A DNA stretch of 10,124 nt from an uncultured Eubacteriales bacterium (GCA_934726435.1 CAKVDR010000021.1:1-10124); one strand, 5' to 3'. Shown: positions 1 to 6,116, counted from the stretch's first letter. Notes: generated from the letters alone by a model not told the origin. Numbers and translations: made by a program.

Positions 1-3
1 ACA

Positions 4-132
4 ATGCGCAAGTGCCGGATAGGAACGGCAAAATTTTTTACACTTCTATTGCTTCTTTATCACACATCAATAAAAAATGCCGGCACATATTGGTTTTGTC
101 AACATCAACAATCTTCCTTTATCATTTTTTAA
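4..132 (+). other. Short open frame at window edge, uncertain peptide
   Basis: An ATG at position 4 opens a frame of 42 codons ending in TAA. The predicted peptide has a basic start (MRKCR), a leucine-rich hydrophobic stretch and a C-terminal part containing YWFCQHQQ. That outline loosely resembles short secreted peptide precursors such as AgrD, but the Pro-rich tail and the Cys/Ser at the expected cyclisation position are absent. The frame is already open at base 1, so it could equally be the tail of a longer gene. Any ribosome binding site would lie outside the window. It also overlaps a terminator-like hairpin, which argues against coding. Confidence 0.15.
13..39 (+). terminator. Possible intrinsic terminator
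   Basis: TGCCG (13-17) can pair with CGGCA (26-30) around an 8-nt loop and is followed by AAATTTTTT (31-39). This is the stem-plus-T-tract shape of a weak plus-strand terminator for a gene left of the window. The stem is only five pairs. A second GC island, TGCCGGCA at 78-85, could pair alternatively with GTGCCGG at 12-18. Confidence 0.3.
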
Positions 133-940
133 CTAATTTATTCTTCACAGACTCAATAGTATGTAGTTCGATACCACAGCTTAATAGATAATTTTCAAAA
201 TTACCATAGGTAGTTTTAATATACTCTAAAACTCCAATGATATATTCACTCTCAGACAAATATCCCGGTAATCCTTTGTTCATAATACCTTTTTTGACTA
301 CAGGTTTGTCTTTGATAAGTTCATAACTAATTGAATAATCCTGTACCAAGTCATCTTCTTTTACTCCTGCTAATCCTAACAGAATAAGTGATATAACACC
401 GGTTCTATCTTTCCCATGGGTACAATGAAATAATGTAACTCCTTCGATATGAGTCTCTATAAATTCAAATATTTGCCTAACACTTTGTTTTTCGCCGAGA
501 ATTTCTATATAGAAATCGCTCATTTTTTCTCTTCCAATATTGACTTCTCTTAAAATTTCTGTTTTTATAGGTACTTCAATACATACGTAATTTGTATTCT
601 TAACTAAACCTTCTACATCAGGCTTTCGATTAACGTCTTTTTCAGAGCGTAAATCTAAAATGTTTTTAACACCATATTCCAATAAAATTTTTATATCATC
701 ATTTGTTAACTCATCTAAACTATCTGCTCTTAAAAAACTCTTTGACAAAGTTTTCTCTCCACTATTAGTACTATAACCACCAAGCTCTCTTACATTTTTA
801 GCCCCGTTTAGTTGTATGATATTTGGATTATTTTTATCAAAATAACATAAAACATTAGAGTTAAATTCAAATAATATCAAAATACTCACTAGAATAAACA
901 ATAGCTTACAAAATATTTTTTTAATCTTATCTACCCCCAC
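122..940 (-). CDS. Tyrosine/dual-specificity (MptpB/LipA-like) phosphatase, exported
   Basis: Predicted phosphatase of the Y_phosphatase3 type (atypical, lipid- or protein-directed). Residues 172-181 form the P-loop HCTHGKDRTG, with catalytic Cys173 and Arg179; this HCxxGKDRTG form is the family signature. NVRELGGY (49-56) is the usual N-terminal motif, and LDLRSEKD (95-102) carries the likely general-acid Asp. A basic N-terminus and hydrophobic stretch (about 12-26) look like a signal peptide or membrane anchor, so it probably acts outside the membrane; there is no convincing lipobox. The length of 272 aa suits the family. The start given is GTG at 940, whose SD is poor. An ATT at 925-923 sits 7 nt behind GGGGGT and would give a classical signal-peptide start, MKKIFCK. 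The gene stands alone in DNA much richer in AT than the rest of the window, so recent acquisition is possible. Family confident; substrate unknown. Confidence 0.85.
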   Translation of the reverse strand: MGVDKIKKIFCKLLFILVSILILFEFNSNVLCYFDKNNPNIIQLNGAKNVRELGGYSTNSGEKTLSKSFLRADSLDELTNDDIKILLEYGVKNILDLRSEKDVNRKPDVEGLVKNTNYVCIEVPIKTEILREVNIGREKMSDFYIEILGEKQSVRQIFEFIETHIEGVTLFHCTHGKDRTGVISLILLGLAGVKEDDLVQDYSISYELIKDKPVVKKGIMNKGLPGYLSESEYIIGVLEYIKTTYGNFENYLLSCGIELHTIESVKNKLVKK

Positions 941-961
941 TTTCTTTATTATTTGTTATAA

Positions 962-990
962 ATCATATCATTTAAAATTGTAAAAAACAA
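962..990 (-). promoter_or_regulatory. Putative sigma-A promoter of the phosphatase gene
   Basis: On the minus strand TTGTTT (990-985) and TATGAT (967-962) are separated by exactly 17 bases. Transcription would begin near 955. That leaves about 15 nt to the GTG start or about 30 nt to the alternative ATT start of the phosphatase. Confidence 0.45.
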
Positions 991-1614
991 TAGTAGTAAG
1001 CCTAAATTAACTAAATGCCGCTTTGAATACAACTTTTAATTTTGGTAAAGCTTTATTTGTGTAATATATAACAAATTATTAAAGAGTGCAAAATATAAAC
1101 CATACGTAATATTAACCAAATTATTTATATATAATTCTCTATAATAACTCTATATATAAATTTATTCTAAACCGTTAAACATGTTATTTTTACATTTTAT
1201 AGAACAATAGAAAGATTTAGACGAATAGGCAGACCGCTAACGAGAACATCTAAAAAATTTTTATTACAATACGTTTTATTTGTATACAGGGAAAGGTGAC
1301 ATTAAAACAACTACACGCAGTGTTCGAAAATATTAGCTAAATAGTAATTCCAATGGTATAAAATTCCAAAAATAAGGCAATTACTTAATACTTTAAGTTC
1401 TTACCCTAATGAGTTTTGTAAATATCACGTCGTTGATTACTACGTTTGTCATCATGTTAAATTTAGGCTATTTTTAAATAAGTTAATTAGAAAATTACTC
1501 ACAAAGTATTCACCCATACACTCATTTGATCTCAAAAACATACACATATGAAAATCAAGGCATTCCTATCCCCGGCAATGGTAAATAGAGCACATAAGCA
1601 ATAAAACTTTATAA

Positions 1615-1815
1615 GAAAAAATTAAACATAGTAGCAGGAAATGGGCATTTCAGCAAAAAGAAAAATATGCTAAAGCTGAAATTTCCGTTACCAAAGCTAT
1701 AGGAACATCATTGAAAAAAACTGATCACAATATGGGATCTATCATCAAGTGGGATATTTATGTTTCATATACTATTATAGCTTTTATAGCTTTTATAGCT
1801 TTACTTAAAAATTGA
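1615..1815 (+). pseudogene. Possible gene remnant, hydrophobic C-terminus
   Basis: A stop-free frame of 66 codons between TAA (1612-1614) and TGA (1813-1815). The translation has an ordinary-looking charged part (KWAFQQKEKYAKAE) followed by a hydrophobic end (YVSYTIIAFIAFIALLKN), like the tail of a membrane protein. There is no ATG near the beginning, and the first in-frame TTG and ATG (about 1711 and 1732) lack an SD. The hydrophobic end is partly written by a 9-bp tandem repeat. A plus-strand terminator follows 100 bases downstream. I do not recognise the family; it may be a remnant or chance. Confidence 0.2.
1775..1803 (+). repeat. 9-bp tandem repeat, three copies
   Basis: The unit TTATAGCTT occurs three times in a row (1775-1783, 1784-1792, 1793-1801), followed by TA. 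Read in the open frame of 1615-1815 it gives the repeated residues Ile-Ala-Phe. It is a multiple of three and so keeps frame, which is weakly consistent with former coding. Confidence 0.7.
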
Positions 1816-1914
1816 AAATGACGATTATCATACCCAATTCAAAGAAAATTTAAAATGTATTTAAGAATTTAAAAAGAATGCAATAGACTTAAAATATAGT
1901 AAAACAAATATGAA

Positions 1915-1951
1915 AACATAGAGACCGAAAACTATAGCCTCTATGTTTTTT
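1915..1951 (+). terminator. Hairpin terminator, possibly bidirectional
   Basis: AACATAGAG (1915-1923) pairs perfectly with CTCTATGTT (1939-1947) around a 15-nt loop, and the 3' side runs into T residues to 1951. A run of four A residues (1913-1916) at the 5' edge gives a shorter T-tract on the minus strand, so it may also work in reverse. It has no recognised gene to serve on either side. Confidence 0.6.
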
Positions 1952-2162
1952 ATATATTTATAAGTCGCCAATTCTTCAGTAATTATAACAAAAACCAAAA
2001 ATAAATATGGGTATATTTCGACTGCGTGAAAATATGCGACCCTCTCTTAAAAATTCATAAATAAATGCAATCTCCTTGTAAGAAGCTACATTTCAAAAAT
2101 GAAGTAAATTAATTACTTACATAAAATTTTCTAAAATCAGCCCAAAAAAGTTTAGAAAACGA

Positions 2163-2180
2163 GATACTACAAGTAATATC
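2163..2180 (-). terminator. Possible terminator of tRNA-Ser transcript
   Basis: On the minus strand, GATATTAC (2180-2173) can pair with GTAGTATC (2170-2163) with one G-T wobble and a very small loop. It starts about 14 bases past the encoded CCA of tRNA-Ser and is followed on that strand by TCGTTTTC. The tight loop and interrupted T-tract make this a weak call. Confidence 0.35.
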
Positions 2181-2194
2181 GGGAGCATTAAATA

Positions 2195-2287
2195 TGGCGG
2201 AGAGAGAGGGATTCGAACCCTCGAAGCCGCTTTAACGACTTACACGATTTCCAATCGTGCTCCTTAAGCCAACTCGGACACCTCTCC
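2195..2287 (-). tRNA. tRNA-Ser (anticodon GGA)
   Basis: Read on the minus strand from 2287, the acceptor 5' half GGAGAGG pairs with the 3' half TCTCTCC, followed by discriminator G and an encoded CCA (2197-2195). The anticodon stem CACGA/TCGTG encloses the loop TTGGAAA, giving anticodon GGA for UCC/UCU serine codons. The T-arm contains GGTTCGAATCC. The long variable arm between anticodon and T stems is the class II form expected for tRNA-Ser. Length is 93 nt with CCA. The 3' end faces the AT-rich gene-free segment. Confidence 0.95.
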
Positions 2288-2307
2288 ATATATCTCTTAA
2301 CGCGACC

Positions 2308-2336
2308 ATTATATCACATTAAGAAATAAAAATCAA
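2308..2336 (-). promoter_or_regulatory. Promoter of tRNA-Ser
   Basis: On the minus strand TTGATT (2336-2331) and a perfect TATAAT (2313-2308) are 17 bases apart. The -10 element ends 20 bases before the tRNA 5' end, leaving room for a short leader that would be trimmed. This is the best consensus promoter in the window. Confidence 0.8.
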
Positions 2337-2379
2337 CACTATTTTTCAAGCAATTAAATTATTAAATTTAGCAATTTTT

Positions 2380-2934
2380 TTAGGATTCTATGTCTTTTTT
2401 TAAGATACTATAAATATAAACATCTTTAGCATTATCATGGAACATATAAGCCTCTCTCAAAAGTCCTTCAAACCTCATTCCGGCTTTTTGCATAACTATT
2501 CCGGAAGCAAAATTCCTCACGTCGTGGTAAGCCTCAACACGGTTTATTCCAACCTTAAAAATCAAGAAATTTATAACCTCTTTCAAAGCTTCGGCCATAA
2601 TGCCGTTGCCCCACCAGCACTTGCCAATGCAATAACCAACCTCAATTTTTTTAGTGTTTTCGTCAAGGGCCTTACAACCAATTGTTCCAATCGGCTGACC
2701 TATGCTTTTAAGTTCAATGCACCAATCAAAATTTTTAGGATTTTCATATCCTTTTACTATATTTTTTAAATATTCTTTCGTAACTTCTAAATTTTTGTGA
2801 GATTCCCAAACTAAATATTTCGTAACCTCGTCGTCTGAAGCCCAGTTTTCAAACATGTTTTCTGCATCATCAAGCGATAATTTCCTAAGAATTAATCTTT
2901 CAGTTTCAAGCCTCTGGGTTCCTATAAAGTTCAT
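2380..2934 (-). CDS. GNAT N-acetyltransferase, RimJ/RimL type
   Basis: Acetyl-CoA-dependent N-acetyltransferase of the RimJ/RimL branch, which acetylates protein N-termini or small-molecule amines; the substrate cannot be told. RLETERLILRKLSLDDAENMF (about 8-28) is the typical first strand and helix. EVGYCIG (98-104) followed by CWWGNGIMAEAL (106-117) is the acetyl-CoA pyrophosphate-binding loop. NRVEAYHDVRNFASGIVMQKAGMRFEG (131-157) is the usual strand 5/helix region with the N-x-x-S position. The 184-aa length is complete. ATG 2934 has the SD AAGGGAG (2947-2941) 6 nt upstream. It starts 25 nt after the tetR stop on the same strand, so the two are probably co-transcribed and the regulator may control it. 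No clear terminator follows. Confidence 0.9.
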   Translation of the reverse strand: MNFIGTQRLETERLILRKLSLDDAENMFENWASDDEVTKYLVWESHKNLEVTKEYLKNIVKGYENPKNFDWCIELKSIGQPIGTIGCKALDENTKKIEVGYCIGKCWWGNGIMAEALKEVINFLIFKVGINRVEAYHDVRNFASGIVMQKAGMRFEGLLREAYMFHDNAKDVYIYSILKKDIES

Positions 2935-2959
2935 TTTTATCTCCCTTTCATAAAAAATT

Positions 2960-3490
2960 TTAAAGCCGTGAAAACTTGTAAATCACACTTGCAACTTCAC
3001 TTGCGGGCTCACGGTCATCTTTAATCTGCCACTTCAAAAAAGTGTTAAGAAGCGCCCCGGCATAGTAATAAAGCCCGTAAGAATATGACCTGAATTTAGT
3101 TTTTAGATGTTTTTCCATAAAAGAATTTATACTTTCAAACAAAATATGATGAAAATTTTCTTTATACATAACTCTAAAAAAAGCCGCATATTTATCGAAA
3201 TAATTAAGTGAAAACAAAATGTGTTCATAATTTTGAAAATTAAATCCTTTTGGCAACTTATTTTTTTCCGATAAATATCCTGAAATAATTTCATCAAGAT
3301 AATTTTTCAAAATGCTTTCTTTCGAGTCGTAATAATTATAAAGCGTAACATGAGAAACTCCGGCACTTTGAGCGATTTTACGCATAGTTATTTTTTTAAA
3401 AGGCATTTCATTCATGAGCTCAACCAAAGTTTCGCCTATGCGCATTCTTGTAAAGCGGTTCTTCACCGTGTATAATGTTTCTTTCAGCAA
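2960..3490 (-). CDS. TetR/AcrR-family transcriptional regulator
   Basis: Homodimeric ligand-sensing repressor. From the chosen start the helix-turn-helix lies at about residues 31-60: FKKITMRKIAQSAGV, then SHVTLYNYYDSKESIL, with the YxYYxSKE recognition-helix end typical of TetR proteins. The C-terminal two thirds form a helical ligand domain without assignable specificity; it resembles the short TetR_C_7/DhaS-like group. I chose TTG 3490 (176 aa) because GGGAG (3502-3498) lies exactly 7 nt upstream. The longer frame from ATG 3595 or 3532 would begin inside or right at the promoter and adds residues unlike a TetR N-terminus. It diverges from degV across a shared inverted repeat and is followed by the GNAT gene, so it most likely represses itself and degV. 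Effector unknown; a fatty acid or acyl-CoA is a guess from the neighbour. Confidence 0.88.
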   Translation of the reverse strand: MLKETLYTVKNRFTRMRIGETLVELMNEMPFKKITMRKIAQSAGVSHVTLYNYYDSKESILKNYLDEIISGYLSEKNKLPKGFNFQNYEHILFSLNYFDKYAAFFRVMYKENFHHILFESINSFMEKHLKTKFRSYSYGLYYYAGALLNTFLKWQIKDDREPASEVASVIYKFSRL

Positions 3491-3538
3491 TTTTACTCTC
3501 CCGAATCCACAAAATTTACAGATTTTGACCATTTGTAA

Positions 3539-3567
3539 ATTGTATAACAAAATAAAATGTAATACAA
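3539..3567 (-). promoter_or_regulatory. Promoter of tetR, mirror image of the degV promoter
   Basis: On the minus strand TTGTAT (3567-3562) and TACAAT (3544-3539) are also 17 bases apart. The two promoters use the same two boxes in opposite directions, the -35 of one being the -10 of the other. Transcription would start near 3532, about 42 nt before the TTG start of tetR, which supports that start choice. Confidence 0.5.
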
Positions 3568-3568
3568 T
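3540..3568 (+). promoter_or_regulatory. Promoter of degV inside the operator
   Basis: TTGTAT (3540-3545) and TACAAT (3563-3568) are 17 bases apart. The predicted transcript starts near 3575, about 40 nt before the degV ATG. Both elements lie in the operator arms, so repressor binding would block it. Confidence 0.5.
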
Positions 3569-3615
3569 GTTACAAGAGGCTTTGTCAAATAACATCGAAA
3601 AAAGGAGTTAACCCA

Positions 3616-4449
3616 ATGAACACCCGAGTGATTTCCGATTCTTCATGTGACATGAAAAATGGCGAACGCGAAAATTTATATATTGTTCCCCTAACTGTTT
3701 CAACCGACAACGAAAAATGGATAGACAACGGCAAAACAAATATAGAAAACATGCTCAGCACGCTGGAAAAACACAAGGGGCGTTCTTACACTGCCTGCCC
3801 GGATGTAAATTCTTGGCTTGAGGCCTTTGAAGGAGCAGAAACTCTGTATGTCATCACGATGACGAGCGGCCTTTCAGGAACTTATAACTCAGCTCAAGCT
3901 GCTGCAAAAATTTACAAAGAAAACCATCCAAATGCAAAAATAATGATTTTGGATACTCTAAGCACCAGTTCCCACCAACGTTTAGTTGTTGATTACGTCT
4001 GTGATCTCATTGAAAAAGGCACGGAATTTGAAGAAATTGAAAACTTAACCAAAGAATACATAAGCAAAACTAGACTCGTTTATGTTCTTAAATCTCTTAG
4101 GAACTTTGCACAAAATGGCAGAATAAACAAAGCCATTGCGGCAGCTATCGGCGTTTTAGGAATAAGCATTTTGGCGGGCGTGACTGATGAAGGAACCGTA
4201 AAACCGCTTGCAAAATGCCGCGGAAACAGAAAAGTTATTGCTGAATTTTTAAAACAAATGAAAGAAGCAAACTGCTCAGGGAATAAATTTTATATTTCCC
4301 ACGTTGATAATATTTCTCTCGCAAACGAACTTAAAACAGCAATTTTGGAAACTTATCCAAATGCTAAAGTTGACATCAGGCCTGCAAAAGCTCTTTGCAG
4401 TTACTATGCCGAAAGAGGCGGATTACTCCTGGGTTTTGAAACAGAATAA
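3616..4449 (+). CDS. DegV family protein (FakB-like fatty-acid binding)
   Basis: DegV/EDD-fold protein. Members bind a fatty acid and, as FakB, present it to the kinase FakA for acyl-phosphate formation; no FakA is in the window. VISDSSCDM (5-13) is the N-terminal DSS motif. TSGLSGTYNSA (83-93) is the signature lipid-binding loop, and LDTLSTSS (112-119) follows as the usual V/L-D-S/T strand. RNFAQNGRI (162-170) replaces the common GGRIS form. The C-terminus ends YYAERGGLLLGFE, fitting the more divergent DegV branch. 277 aa is normal. ATG 3616 has AAAGGAG at 3601-3607. It is divergent from tetR, with its promoter inside the shared operator, and ends in a hairpin terminator, so it is probably a single-gene transcript controlled by TetR. 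The precise lipid cannot be read from sequence. Confidence 0.9.
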   Translation: MNTRVISDSSCDMKNGERENLYIVPLTVSTDNEKWIDNGKTNIENMLSTLEKHKGRSYTACPDVNSWLEAFEGAETLYVITMTSGLSGTYNSAQAAAKIYKENHPNAKIMILDTLSTSSHQRLVVDYVCDLIEKGTEFEEIENLTKEYISKTRLVYVLKSLRNFAQNGRINKAIAAAIGVLGISILAGVTDEGTVKPLAKCRGNRKVIAEFLKQMKEANCSGNKFYISHVDNISLANELKTAILETYPNAKVDIRPAKALCSYYAERGGLLLGFETE

Positions 4450-4455
4450 AAAACA

Positions 4456-4487
4456 AAGGTCATCGTAAAAGATGGCCTTAAATTTTT
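4456..4487 (+). terminator. Terminator of degV
   Basis: AAGGTCATC (4456-4464) pairs with GATGGCCTT (4471-4479), with one T-G wobble, around a 6-nt loop. AAATTTTT (4480-4487) follows. It begins 6 bases after the degV stop and separates that gene from the next plus-strand gene. Confidence 0.7.
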
Positions 4488-4539
4488 GAAAAAACACAAT
4501 AAACCCCGAAAAATAATATTATAAACTGAGGTGATTACA

Positions 4540-4884
4540 TTGATTTTTTCAGTTTATTACTTTATTTTAGGCATTTTTGCGCTTTTCGGAATCGTAGATA
4601 TTCTATTAATGCTCGCAAAAAGGAGTTATCTCCCAGCGAAATGCTTCCACAGAGAAGAAAAAGTTTACGTTCTGCCCTTGCAAGGCAAGCAGGAAAACAT
4701 CGAGTATGTGATAAGAAGCATCATTTCGAACCAAAACTCTTACTTTTCAAAATGCCGGCTTAAAATCTTCTGCCTGGACATTAACGCAGATGAAGAAACC
4801 AAAAAAATCTGCAATCTTCTGGCAAGGGACTACAATTTCATCAAGCTCATAAGCCTTAAATCAAAAATCCACCATTCGGACTAA
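4540..4884 (+). CDS. Small membrane-anchored protein, unknown function
   Basis: 114-aa protein of no family I can name with confidence. Residues 2-26 form one hydrophobic membrane segment followed by KRSY, which predicts a cytoplasmic C-terminal part. That part (42-105) alternates strands and helices: VYVLPLQGKQENIEYVIRSI, then RLKIFCLDINADEET. The pattern recalls the first beta-alpha-beta half of a GT-A glycosyltransferase, but it is too short and has no DxD or acceptor region, so catalysis is doubtful. The start is TTG 4540, chosen because GAGGTGAT (4528-4535), a near-perfect anti-SD match, precedes it; GTG 4531 would lie within the SD itself. It follows the degV terminator, so it needs its own promoter, which I cannot place firmly. 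Its last 29 bases overlap the 3' end of the convergent ymfI gene. Confidence 0.65.
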   Translation: MIFSVYYFILGIFALFGIVDILLMLAKRSYLPAKCFHREEKVYVLPLQGKQENIEYVIRSIISNQNSYFSKCRLKIFCLDINADEETKKICNLLARDYNFIKLISLKSKIHHSD

Positions 4885-5590
4885 TAACCTGCCCGGTTAT
4901 AAAATCAGCTTCGGAAGAAGCCAAAAATTTAACAAGTTTTGCAACTTCAAAAGGTTCACCCATTCGACCAATTGGCGTGCATTCGTTTAAATCGTCAATT
5001 TCTTCTTTGCTTAAAAATTCATTCATTTTCGTTTTAATAACTCCCGGCGCCACGCAATTCACAGTTATGTTTGAAGGGCCAAGCTCTTTTGCGAGCGCTT
5101 TGGTCAAACCTATCAAAGCGGCTTTGGTGGAAGAATAATGAACTTCGCAAGAAGCCCCTGTAATGCCCCAAACCGAGGAAATGTTTATTATTTTTCCAAA
5201 GTGCCTTTTAAGCATATCTTTGACCGCTAAATTCGAGCAATAAAACGCGCTGTGAACATTTACTTTGAAAATTTCTTCCCAGGCTTCGGGAGTAATATCG
5301 GTGAAAAGTTCCCTTCTGGAAATTCCTGCGTTATTCACCAAAACATCAACCCTGCCAAACTGCTCTATTGCAGAGTTAATCAAATTTTCAGCCTGCGCAA
5401 AATCAGAAACATCCGCGCCAATTGCAATCGCTTGCGAACCTTTGCTTCTAACCTCGTCTAAAAGCTCCAAAGCGGCGGTTTTGTTGCTCTTATAGTTAAT
5501 CACTATGTTATTCTCATTCCCGGCAAATTCACGGGCAATAGCCGCACCTATTCCGCTCGAAGAGCCCGTTATAACTACTGTTTTTTTCAA
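4856..5590 (-). CDS. ymfI: SDR-family EF-P 5-aminopentanone reductase (YmfI-like)
   Basis: Classical short-chain dehydrogenase/reductase of 244 aa. TGSSSGIG (8-15) binds the nucleotide, NNAG (86-89) and Asn111 are structural, and Ser139, Tyr152 and Lys156 form the catalytic set. The segment SSVWGITGASCEVHYS (138-153) carries the WGxTGASCE signature that I associate with YmfI of Bacillus. There, YmfI reduces the 5-aminopentanone group on a lysine of translation factor EF-P to 5-aminopentanol, probably with NADPH. FabG-type acyl carrier reductases are the main alternative and usually lack that signature. The start is TTG 5590, one base after the upstream flavin reductase stop, with GGTGAG (5604-5599) as SD; translational coupling is likely. 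It is the last gene of the nfnA operon, and its 3' end overlaps a convergent gene. No efp gene is in the window. Confidence 0.78.
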   Translation of the reverse strand: MKKTVVITGSSSGIGAAIAREFAGNENNIVINYKSNKTAALELLDEVRSKGSQAIAIGADVSDFAQAENLINSAIEQFGRVDVLVNNAGISRRELFTDITPEAWEEIFKVNVHSAFYCSNLAVKDMLKRHFGKIINISSVWGITGASCEVHYSSTKAALIGLTKALAKELGPSNITVNCVAPGVIKTKMNEFLSKEEIDDLNECTPIGRMGEPFEVAKLVKFLASSEADFITGQVISPNGGFLI

Positions 5591-5591
5591 T

Positions 5592-6098
5592 TTAATCTCT
5601 CACCAAACATTTCAAAATTTCGCCTATGAACATTTTATGATAATCTTTATTTTCGTAATTTTTTTCTAAAGATTTATCGATCATACACTCAGGGCTTATA
5701 AACTGGGAATAAACTTTTCTGCAAATCAAAACCATTTTAGCTTCTTTAAAACAAGGTGCATTATTTTCGAAAAATGGAGTCAAACCTGCTTCTTTAATTT
5801 TGTCGCAATCTCTGCCAGATTTCCTGCCGCAAAGCCTAAGCGCATATTTATACTCAGCATCAAAAAACGAAAGCGTGAAAAACTCGTTTTCTTCCATAAA
5901 CTCAAAAGTATAACGCTGCGGCCTAACGAAACTAAACGCAACTTTTTTGTTCCAAAGAACGCCCAGCCCGCCCCAGCTTGCAGTCATCGTGTTGAAATTT
6001 TCTTCATTGCCCGAAGTTATCAGCATCCAGTCATTTCCTATCAAATTAAAAGGGTTAATTTTTTCAATTTCATTCAAATTTAATTCTTTAAAGCTCAT
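5592..6098 (-). CDS. Flavin reductase family protein (flavoredoxin-like)
   Basis: FMN-binding split-barrel protein of 168 aa. NTMTASWGGLGVLW (36-49) is the characteristic flavin-binding strand and turn, followed by VRPQRYTFEFMEENEFFTLSFF (58-79), the R-x-x-R/Y-T and F-x-x-N/L-S-F pattern of the family. YHKMFIGEI (153-161) supplies the conserved C-terminal strand. Members either supply reduced flavin or act as small FMN electron carriers in anaerobes; which one applies cannot be told. ATG 6098 has an excellent SD GGAGGAG (6109-6103). It lies 18 nt after the M50 gene stop and abuts ymfI, so it is an internal operon gene. Its place beside the NfnAB genes suits a redox role, but no partner oxygenase or reductase is visible. 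Confidence 0.85.
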   Translation of the reverse strand: MSFKELNLNEIEKINPFNLIGNDWMLITSGNEENFNTMTASWGGLGVLWNKKVAFSFVRPQRYTFEFMEENEFFTLSFFDAEYKYALRLCGRKSGRDCDKIKEAGLTPFFENNAPCFKEAKMVLICRKVYSQFISPECMIDKSLEKNYENKDYHKMFIGEILKCLVRD

Positions 6099-6116
6099 GT
6101 TACTCCTCCAAAATAC

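Larger units (their letters stand above)
941..2194. other. AT-rich intergenic segment without a confident gene
   Basis: About 1.25 kb, far richer in A+T than the genes to its right. No frame with a plausible start and SD codes for a recognisable protein. Plus-strand stretches 1171-1299, 1348-1551 and 1615-1815 are stop-free for 42-67 codons but lack good starts, and a similar stretch runs on the minus strand between about 2036 and 1861. The mixture of strands and frames looks more like degraded DNA or chance than a gene. Supported items inside are the phosphatase promoter at its left end and a hairpin terminator at 1915-1951. No CRISPR-like spacing, transposase fragment or terminal inverted repeats are visible. 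Confidence 0.6.
3533..3575. promoter_or_regulatory. Inverted-repeat operator shared by tetR and degV
   Basis: Left arm TTGTAAATTGTATAACAA (3533-3550) and right arm TGTAATACAATGTTACA (3558-3574, plus A3575) are near-perfect reverse complements, differing by one inserted base and one mismatch. Each arm is also a partial palindrome by itself: the right one is TGTAA-N7-TTACA, the left TTGT-N10-ACAA. Two adjacent dyads between a TetR gene and its divergent neighbour are the classical arrangement for TetR autoregulation. Binding is inferred. Confidence 0.65.

Noticed and set aside
2102..2118. AAGTAA-ATTAA-TTACTT inverted repeat
   Set aside because: Short AT-rich dyads of this kind are expected by chance in such sequence; no neighbouring feature uses it.
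941..2194. CRISPR array, insertion sequence or riboswitch in the gene-free stretch
   Set aside because: No regularly spaced repeats, terminal inverted repeats, transposase fragments or recognisable riboswitch core were seen.
2351..2380. AT-only dyad (TAAATT/AATTTA) after the GNAT gene as a terminator
   Set aside because: No G-C pairs in the stem core and no T-run on the minus strand at the right side.
2437..2769. 110-codon plus-strand frame opposite the GNAT gene
   Set aside because: Antisense to a clear acetyltransferase, with no SD and low-complexity composition.
3491..3595. Longer tetR start at ATG 3595 or 3532
   Set aside because: Both would overlap the divergent promoter and lack an SD, while TTG 3490 has GGGAG at ideal spacing and yields a normal TetR N-terminus.
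4884..4900. Hairpin ATAACC-TGCCC-GGTTAT directly after the small gene's stop codon
   Set aside because: The stem has six pairs but neither strand continues into a T-tract, and it lies inside the ymfI coding sequence.
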